From contig CP160629.1 in assembly GCA_038993745.2 (NCBI GenBank), positions 2,108,001-2,172,000 of the forward strand: a stretch of DNA of 64,000 nucleotides, in the 5' to 3' direction. Shown piece by piece: positions 58,870 to 64,000 of the stretch. A program made the translations under genes and the position numbers. The stretch comes from Aliivibrio fischeri (lineage in GTDB: Bacteria > Pseudomonadota > Gammaproteobacteria > Enterobacterales > Vibrionaceae). The notes under the pieces are model-generated. The model was given only the letters and a program-made list of their open reading frames with translations, ran no database searches and was not told the origin of the DNA. Numbering within the stretch: position 1 is the first letter of the stretch; each line of letters begins with the position of its first letter.

Positions 58870-59204
58870 ACCTAACTCCAGATCTTATTTATCTTAACTC
58901 ATCCCTAAAACCTAACCCCAGCTCTTACTTCCCTAACCCATCCCTAAAACCTAGTCCCTTACTCTTACTTCCCTTACTCGTCCCTAAAACCTAGTCCCTG
59001 CTCTTACTTCCCTTACTCGTCCCTAAAACCTAGTCCCTGCTCTTACTTCCCTTACTCGTCCCTAACATCTAGTCCCTAACATCTAGTCCCTAACATCTAG
59101 TCCCTACTCTTACATCTCTTACTCATCCCTAAACCTAGCTCTCGCTCTTACTTCTCTTACTCGTCCCTAAAATCTAGCCCCTGCTCTTAATCTCCCTATC
59201 TTAC
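58870..59204. repeat. Compound tandem repeat (39-bp and 14-bp units)
   Basis: The phrase TCCCTAAAAC recurs at 58902, 58941, 58981 and 59020, and in altered form at 59059, 59126 and 59164, giving a period of 38-40 bases. Inside it TCCCTAACATCTAG is repeated three times exactly (59059, 59073, 59087). The plus strand is strongly pyrimidine-rich and guanine-poor. The units carry no open reading frame and are not separated by unique spacers. Confidence 0.93.
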
Positions 59205-59210
59205 AAAAAC

Positions 59211-59242
59211 AAAAAAGCCCTCAGTACCAAAGTACTAAGGGC
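59211..59242 (-). terminator. Terminator of flgOP
   Basis: Minus-strand 11-bp stem GCCCTTAGTAC/GTACTGAGGGC (one G-T pair) with a four-base loop and six T. Confidence 0.9.
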
Positions 59243-59295
59243 AATAGCATTATGTCGAATGAGAGCTTCTAACTAATCCTATCTAAAAGCATCAA

Positions 59296-59727
59296 TTAGA
59301 ATAACGTTGTTTTTCTTTGTGTCGATGGTACATCGTAAACCTGACCTTGGCTCTTCATACGATCCATCTTTTTCAAGTTAAGCTTTAATTCAGTAACGTA
59401 GCTATCTCCAACAGGATAAGTTCTAACCACTTCAGCGCCACGAATAATACCATCTACACCAGCACTAGTACTTTCTTCACCAAGCTGCTGATCATTCATC
59501 TCAACTTTACCGCTGATACGCATACCATAAACCTGCTCAGCAAGTTCACGATAAGCATCAACTTTAGATGCTCGCATTGCTCTAATGCGTTTTTCATCGA
59601 TGTTCTTACCGGCTTGCTCACTAATGCTTGCATATCCAACTGCTGTAAGGTTATCGCTTTCACGCATAACACCGATTGGCTGACATCCAACTAATACTAA
59701 TAGGGCTAATAAAAACCAATGTTTCAT
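59296..59727 (-). CDS. flgP: Flagellar outer-membrane lipoprotein FlgP
   Basis: A 143-residue lipoprotein (MKHWFLLALLVLVGC, lipobox LVGC) of the LPP20/FlgP family (KVDAYRELAEQVYGMRISG). In V. cholerae FlgP contributes to basal-disk or outer-membrane structures around the sheathed flagellum and to motility. Eleven bases after flgO. Confidence 0.92.
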   Translation of the reverse strand: MKHWFLLALLVLVGCQPIGVMRESDNLTAVGYASISEQAGKNIDEKRIRAMRASKVDAYRELAEQVYGMRISGKVEMNDQQLGEESTSAGVDGIIRGAEVVRTYPVGDSYVTELKLNLKKMDRMKSQGQVYDVPSTQRKTTLF

Positions 59728-59738
59728 ATTCGCTTCTC

Positions 59739-60373
59739 CTATGGACGAAGGATAATTGTGTTACGTTCTGCTTTTTGCACATCAGAACGAATGATCACAC
59801 CATCTTCCATACGCATTGTATTTAGTGTGTCTAAATCACGGCCAATTCGATCCGCTGGTAGGAAACCTTGTGCCGATGCAACAACTACACGAGTTTGCAT
59901 ACCAATAACACGAGCATTAATTAATACACCACCATCTTGGCGAAGCATTGTACCTGTTAGTACGTAATCAACTTGCTGCTCTTGAACCAATTCTTTCCAA
60001 TCACGGCTAAATGCAAAGTCACCCTGCTGAGTTACTCTGATATTACCCGTTGTTTTATAGTCAATAACTTTAAAGCCACGACGTTGAAGTTGGAAAATAA
60101 AGCTTTCTGTCACCGAGTTACCTAACCAGTTTGTTTGATCCATTTGTTGTAGATCTACAAAAGAAGTAATGGCAATTGGTGAACGAGCAGATAACGTCGT
60201 ATTCGATGTTACTAACTGTTCAGTTAAGCTTTCAATAAAGTAGTCCATTGTATGGCGTGGGTATCAGCCAGCATAAATGGGCTACCGTTATATGGTTCTT
60301 TACCATTATAAATAGGTGAATATGCACATGCACTCATCACCATAGACAGTAAAATTACAACCAATGCTCTCAT
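59739..60373 (-). CDS. flgO: Flagellar outer-membrane lipoprotein FlgO (frameshifted)
   Basis: From the ATG at 60373 a lipoprotein signal is read (MRALVVILLSMVMSAC), then AYSPIYNGKEPYNGSPFMLA. The frame is lost at the GG of 60254-60255. A third G restores DTHAHTMDYFIESLTEQLV and joins the FlgO domain (SITSFVDLQ-like AITSFVDLQQMDQTNWLG; VDYVLTGTMLRQ), 212 codons in total. It is transcribed divergently from flgT and followed by flgP, the Vibrio order. The break is probably a sequencing deletion. Confidence 0.88.
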
Positions 60374-60440
60374 TCTATTATCTCCAGATAATGTTTTAAT
60401 ATACTTACTAATTCTTCAATTTAAGCGTCAAACTTAAACT

Positions 60441-60455
60441 AGGAACAAAACTTGC
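60441..60455 (+). promoter_or_regulatory. Possible sigma-54 promoter of flgT
   Basis: AGGAACAAAACTTGC keeps GG-N10-GC but departs from consensus next to the GG. It is 90 bases before flgT. Tentative. Confidence 0.4.
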
Positions 60456-60544
60456 TATAGTTAAGGAAACGCAATTTGTAAGTACTTTTATCAATCAACA
60501 AATATTAGTTAGCAAATTCCATACCCACTTGGCAGATAACAGTA

Positions 60545-61681
60545 ATGAAAAAAATAATTTATTTAATTACCTCTATATTAACAATGAGTTACATTGCACC
60601 AGCACATGCTGAGTGGTTTGAGGTAACAGGTTCAGCAAGTGTCTTAACCAGTAAAGATGCGGCAAGAGCTAATGCACTAGAAGATGCCGCTTATCAAGCA
60701 ATGCTGTTTTCTGGGGCTGATATTAGCCGCCTAAAGGATCTTAAGATCTTTTTAGAGAATGATAATAAACGTTATCAATTTAGCGGTAGTGAAATTCGCA
60801 GCATCGAAGTGGTTAAAGAAAAGAAGAAAAACGACAAAATTTATATTACAGCTCGTATTGATATCTACCCTTCGGCAAACAGTTGCCATATAGGGCAATA
60901 CAAGAAGACGTTTATGACGAGTGAAATCACGATTGACTCGCCACAACAAGCGGTAATGGGTAAGGTATATCATTTAGGTGAAGACTTAAGTACGATATTT
61001 TCACGTCAATTAGATAAAGAATCACAAAGCTTTGTATCAGTAGGCACTTCTCATATTCGTATTGATAAACGTCAACCAGAAGTCGCAAAAATGATAGCGG
61101 AAGATCATGGTGCTCAGTACATATTTTCAGGAAGCATTACTGATTTAAGTGCCACGATTGAACAGAATTTACTAAAGAAAGATACCATTAACCGTCAATT
61201 TGCTATCGAAGTTGCTGTATTAGACGGTAAAACGGGTCAAACAATTTACAACAACAACTACCGTGAAGTTGCGTTATGGAATTTCCCTAAAACCAGTGAA
61301 GTAGATACACAGAGCGCACGTTTTTGGACTTCAGCTTATGGCGAAATGGTGTTAAGAGTTAACCGTGACATCATGCTTGATCTTGAAAACCAATTTGCTT
61401 GTAAAATGACACTGCCACAGGTTGTAAATATCAATAATAACCGTATCACAATGGATCTTGGTCGTATTCACGGTGTTAAGAAAGGCGATAAATTAGATCT
61501 TTGGCATACAGGTTCTTTTATTGATCAAAATGGTTTGCCACGTAATAAAGTGACGAAGACAAGTATTACGTTAACCGTAGATCGAGTGTATGAACAAAAT
61601 GCGGATCTTGTTATTGATCAACCACAGTTAATTAATAGCATTCAAATTGGCGATGTTATGCATAAAAACATCGCTGAATAA
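60545..61681 (+). CDS. flgT: Flagellar H-ring protein FlgT
   Basis: Periplasmic H-ring protein that surrounds the LP ring and stabilises the high-speed Vibrio motor. The 378 residues have a signal peptide (MKKIIYLITSILTMSYIAPAHA), then EWFEVTGSASVLTSKDAARANALEDAAYQ and a C-terminal domain (MDLGRIHGVKKGDKLDLWHTG). Two cysteines (SCH near 117 and FACKM near 287) may form a disulphide. Confidence 0.95.
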   Translation: MKKIIYLITSILTMSYIAPAHAEWFEVTGSASVLTSKDAARANALEDAAYQAMLFSGADISRLKDLKIFLENDNKRYQFSGSEIRSIEVVKEKKKNDKIYITARIDIYPSANSCHIGQYKKTFMTSEITIDSPQQAVMGKVYHLGEDLSTIFSRQLDKESQSFVSVGTSHIRIDKRQPEVAKMIAEDHGAQYIFSGSITDLSATIEQNLLKKDTINRQFAIEVAVLDGKTGQTIYNNNYREVALWNFPKTSEVDTQSARFWTSAYGEMVLRVNRDIMLDLENQFACKMTLPQVVNINNNRITMDLGRIHGVKKGDKLDLWHTGSFIDQNGLPRNKVTKTSITLTVDRVYEQNADLVIDQPQLINSIQIGDVMHKNIAE

Positions 61682-61702
61682 ACCAATTTTCAACCTTTAA
61701 GT

Positions 61703-61744
61703 AATGAGAAACAGTGCCTAGCGTGTTGTTTCTCATTATTTTAT
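61703..61744 (+). terminator. Terminator of flgT
   Basis: Perfect 11-bp stem AATGAGAAACA/TGTTTCTCATT with a 13-base loop followed by ATTTTAT. Confidence 0.75.
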
Positions 61745-61823
61745 GACTCTTACCAACGTTTTACCTCCTTAGTTATTGTATTCTTAGTCAATAATTCAAA
61801 TTCAATTTTCAAATCAGAATGCA

Positions 61824-63275
61824 ATGCTAGGTTATTTTCACTTTATTATCGGTTGTTTTTTCTTACTGATAAGCTTTAATTCGTCTGCAACTTCAGTCAT
61901 GTCCTCAGAGTCTTGGCAAGAAGAATATCATTTAAACCGTATTGAAAATCCAAACAAAGCACTTTCAATGCTAAACAATGTATATTCATCACTACCACCA
62001 AGTGCTGAACGTATTTTTACTGCAACAAGAATACATGGATTTGTAACTCGCCGTGGTAACGTATACACCTCGCCACTAAAAAATAATACAACGAATATTT
62101 ATTATCACATTGAATCATTAATCTTATTATCTATGGACTTAGAAGATAATGGAGATTATAAACAAGCTCTTCAGCAAATTAAGAAAGCTCAGTTAAAATC
62201 AAAAAATTTAAATGACTTAGATTTAAATAGCTTGTTATCTATTAAACAGTGTCGTTCAAACCTAGCTTTAGGAAATTATTATCTCGCAGAGTTTTACTGC
62301 CAATCAGCAATAAAGCATTTAGAAAAAACAAAAGATCATTATATCGATATTAAATGGGCGTATCGCTTATTAGCTTTAAGCTATCAAGGCGTAAGTGATT
62401 TTAAATCCGCATTAAAAGCCAATGAAAAAGCATTGTCTCTAAGTAAAACTTATGAATTAAACGATACTATTTATAATAATATTAGCTCGTTATTACTACA
62501 GATGGGACAATTAAAAGAAGCAGAGAAATATGCGAAAAAAGCACTAAAAATAAGAGAGAAGCGTAAAATTAGCCCAAAAATTGCCCAATCACATATTGTT
62601 CTCGCACAAATATATTTAAAATCATCGCAATACGTTCATGCGAAATCGTGTGCAAATTTCGCTATAGCACAACTTAATGACAATACAGCTAATGCGCAAA
62701 CTCTTAGTCGAGCATACTTAACATTAGCAGCAGTTCTAAATAAACAAAGTTATTATGATGAAGCTATTGAATATCTACTACTCGCATTAAAACAATTAGA
62801 CAACAATTCAAATTCCGACTTACTTATCAATACTTACCAGCTACTTAGCAGTGCTTATTTAAAACATGAAAACTCAAATAAAGCATTAGACTACATATCA
62901 ATTGCTATTGATAAATCTCAACAATCCCAGAACCAACAAGCATTAGCAAATTCATATCTCATAAAATCAGATATAGAAGAATTTACTGGTGATATAAAAG
63001 CTGCTCTTATTACTCGTAAGCTATATGAAAATGTTATCAAAAAAGTTCATGCTCTAAATGATGGTAATAAATATATGACGTTAGAATTACGTAATATTTT
63101 GATTGAGAAAGAAAAAGAGAAACTGAATAATTTAAAAGAGAAACATCAACAAATAGTTGAAATTAATAAAGAAAAGCAACACAAACTTTTATTTCAAGTT
63201 ACTGTTATTATTCTAATTTTAATCATATACCTAATATTACGTATTCGATGGTTTCCTATGCATAAGCCAAATTAA
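61824..63275 (+). CDS. TPR-repeat membrane protein of unknown function
   Basis: A 483-residue protein with an N-terminal signal or anchor (YFHFIIGCFFLLISFNSSA). Eight or so tetratricopeptide-like repeats follow (about 40-410, for example NISSLLLQMGQLKEAEKYAKKALKI and YLTLAAVLNKQSYYDEAIEYL), then a short coiled coil (about 430-450: EKEKEKLNNLKEKHQQI). A C-terminal membrane helix (LLFQVTVIILILIIYLIL) is last, with only about ten residues after it. This resembles the sensory half of TPR-containing GGDEF or histidine-kinase proteins, but no output domain follows. It is more AT-rich than the flagellar genes. I do not recognise a specific family. Confidence 0.8.
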   Translation: MLGYFHFIIGCFFLLISFNSSATSVMSSESWQEEYHLNRIENPNKALSMLNNVYSSLPPSAERIFTATRIHGFVTRRGNVYTSPLKNNTTNIYYHIESLILLSMDLEDNGDYKQALQQIKKAQLKSKNLNDLDLNSLLSIKQCRSNLALGNYYLAEFYCQSAIKHLEKTKDHYIDIKWAYRLLALSYQGVSDFKSALKANEKALSLSKTYELNDTIYNNISSLLLQMGQLKEAEKYAKKALKIREKRKISPKIAQSHIVLAQIYLKSSQYVHAKSCANFAIAQLNDNTANAQTLSRAYLTLAAVLNKQSYYDEAIEYLLLALKQLDNNSNSDLLINTYQLLSSAYLKHENSNKALDYISIAIDKSQQSQNQQALANSYLIKSDIEEFTGDIKAALITRKLYENVIKKVHALNDGNKYMTLELRNILIEKEKEKLNNLKEKHQQIVEINKEKQHKLLFQVTVIILILIIYLILRIRWFPMHKPN

Positions 63276-63356
63276 TGATCTATATTTAAATGTAGCAACG
63301 GATATGCATACAAAAAGTCGTAAGGAAAAATCAATTATTTTATTGAGGTCTTAACG

Positions 63357-63530
63357 ATGAAATACACATTATTAGCAATTCTTTTATCCATTTCTTCGTT
63401 TAATATATTTGCTTATGGTGGTGCCACAGAAGTGGGGCCAAAAGTATCCTGTGAGCTACCAGATGGAACAGTATCAGAAACTTATTTACTATTATGTAAA
63501 GGTAACGGTGGTACCGTTAAAGTGGATTAA
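63357..63530 (+). CDS. Small exported protein, 57 residues, unknown function
   Basis: ATG at 63357 preceded by GAGG nine bases upstream. The product has a signal peptide (MKYTLLAILLSISSFNIFAYG) and a short mature part with two cysteines (VSCELPDG and LLLCKGNGG), which could pair in the periplasm. It lies 81 bases after the TPR gene on the same strand and before the gltX terminator. The ribosome site and signal peptide support a real gene. No function is recognised. Confidence 0.65.
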   Translation: MKYTLLAILLSISSFNIFAYGGATEVGPKVSCELPDGTVSETYLLLCKGNGGTVKVD

Positions 63531-63594
63531 ATAAAGTATTAATCAATAGCAATGACTAAGTAATTACTGAAAAAGTAAAAACGCAAAGCATAAC

Positions 63595-63620
63595 AAAACC
63601 GCTGAATAACAGCGGTTTTT
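63595..63620. terminator. Bidirectional terminator between the small exported gene and gltX
   Basis: AAAACCGCTG pairs with CAGCGGTTTT across a five-base loop, with A and T runs on both sides. It serves the convergent gltX gene and probably the plus-strand genes. Confidence 0.88.
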
Positions 63621-63639
63621 ATCCAAAATATAAGCAGGA

Positions 63640-64000
63640 TTATGCGTTAGCTTCACGCTCTGCAATAAATGCTAATGCCATCTTGATGCGAGCAACAACA
63701 CGCTCTTTACCAACTAATTGCATAACAGCATCTACTGATGGTGATTGACCACCGCCAGTTACTGCAACACGTAGAGGCATACCAATTTTGCCCATGCCGA
63801 TCTCTAACTCAGCACACACTTCTTCAATCACATGGTGAAGATTTTCAGTAGTCCACTCTTCTAGCGCTTCCACTTTAGCTAAAGCAAGCTCTAATGGGCC
63901 TTTAGCAACACCACGTAAGTGTTTTTTAGCTGCACCAGCTTCAAACTCTTCGAAATCTTGGTAGAAATAACGAGATTGATCAGCTAATTCGATCAGCGTA
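63640..64000 (-). CDS. gltX: Glutamyl-tRNA synthetase, C-terminal part (cut by window edge)
   Basis: The minus strand is open from the right edge to the stop at 63640-63642, giving about 119 residues: [18 protein letters not shown], then [30 protein letters not shown] and [19 protein letters not shown]. This is the anticodon-binding C-terminal domain of GltX, which charges tRNA-Glu. The catalytic part lies outside the window. Confidence 0.93.
   Translation of the reverse strand, partial: TLIELADQSRYFYQDFEEFEAGAAKKHLRGVAKGPLELALAKVEALEEWTTENLHHVIEEVCAELEIGMGKIGMPLRVAVTGGGQSPSVDAVMQLVGKERVVARIKMALAFIAEREANA

Larger units (their letters stand above)
58792..59295. other. Intergenic region flgN-flgP
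   Basis: About 500 bases between convergent genes: the flgN terminator (58824-58854), a compound minisatellite (58870-59204) and the flgP terminator (59211-59242). No gene is seen. Confidence 0.9.

Noticed and set aside
58870..59204. CRISPR array
   Set aside because: The repeats are directly joined and degenerate with no unique spacers between identical units, and no cas gene is near.
1..64000. Mobile elements, tRNA or rRNA genes
   Set aside because: No transposase, integrase, terminal inverted repeats around a gene, cloverleaf-like sequence or rRNA segment was recognised on reading both strands.

Overview
The window is about 64 kb of an AT-rich gammaproteobacterial chromosome that carries nearly the whole polar-flagellum and chemotaxis locus of a Vibrionaceae member. 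Five flagellin genes in tandem next to flgL, the FlrA/FlrB/FlrC regulators, the FlgO/FlgP/FlgT accessory proteins and the ParC/ParP polar chemotaxis system together point to Aliivibrio (the A. fischeri group). The species assignment is an inference from gene order and protein similarity known from memory; no search was run.

Layout. 1-1811: cytochrome c maturation genes ccmC (partial), ccmB and ccmA, minus strand. 2032-14753: minus-strand operon flhA-flhF-flhG-fliA-cheY-cheZ-cheA-cheB-parC-parP-cheW-DUF2802, with a sigma-54 promoter before flhA and a terminator after the last gene. 14863-15597: a plus-strand PilZ (c-di-GMP receptor) gene. 15611-22490: fliK-L-M-N-O-P-Q-R-flhB. 22577-28430: fliE-F-G-H-I-J. 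28458-32595: flrA, then flrB-flrC. 32784-35946: flaG-fliD-flaI-fliS. 35967-43395: flagellins, one with a sigma-54 promoter (flaA) and at least three with sigma-28 promoters. 43680-46898: flgK-flgL. 47027-55003: flgB-C-D-E, flgF-G-H-I and flgJ, each unit bounded by its own sigma-54 promoter and terminator. 55085-56966: cheV-cheR. 57065-58854: flgA, flgM, flgN (plus strand). 59211-60373: flgO-flgP (minus). 60545-61744: flgT (plus). 61824-63530: a TPR membrane protein and a small exported protein of unknown function. 63640-64000: the 3' end of gltX.

How it fits together. FlrA (with sigma-54) starts the cascade. FlrB/FlrC then act with sigma-54 on the hook, basal-body and flaA promoters, and FliA (sigma-28), held by FlgM until the hook is complete, drives the late flagellins. 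The GG-N10-GC sigma-54 signature can be read upstream of flhA, fliK, fliE, flrB, flaA, flgK, flgJ, flgF, flgB, flgM and, more weakly, flgT. FlhF/FlhG set the number and position of flagella, and ParC/ParP with the CheA linker place the chemotaxis arrays at the pole. FlrA keeps the two arginines known to bind c-di-GMP in V. cholerae, and the PilZ protein is a second c-di-GMP input.

The most striking feature is a set of nine apparent one-base deletions breaking seven genes (parC, flhA twice, fliK, fliJ, flrA, flgA twice, flgO), mostly in short homopolymers. Sequencing or assembly error explains this pattern better than gene decay. If the frameshifts are real, the strain cannot build a flagellum. 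Beyond the genes, the window holds a compound 39-bp/14-bp minisatellite, a hexanucleotide repeat, clusters of a GCGGCAA-type motif upstream of sigma-54 promoters, several long intergenic hairpins and a sigma-54 promoter embedded in a terminator hairpin. I found no transposon, prophage, CRISPR array, tRNA or rRNA.
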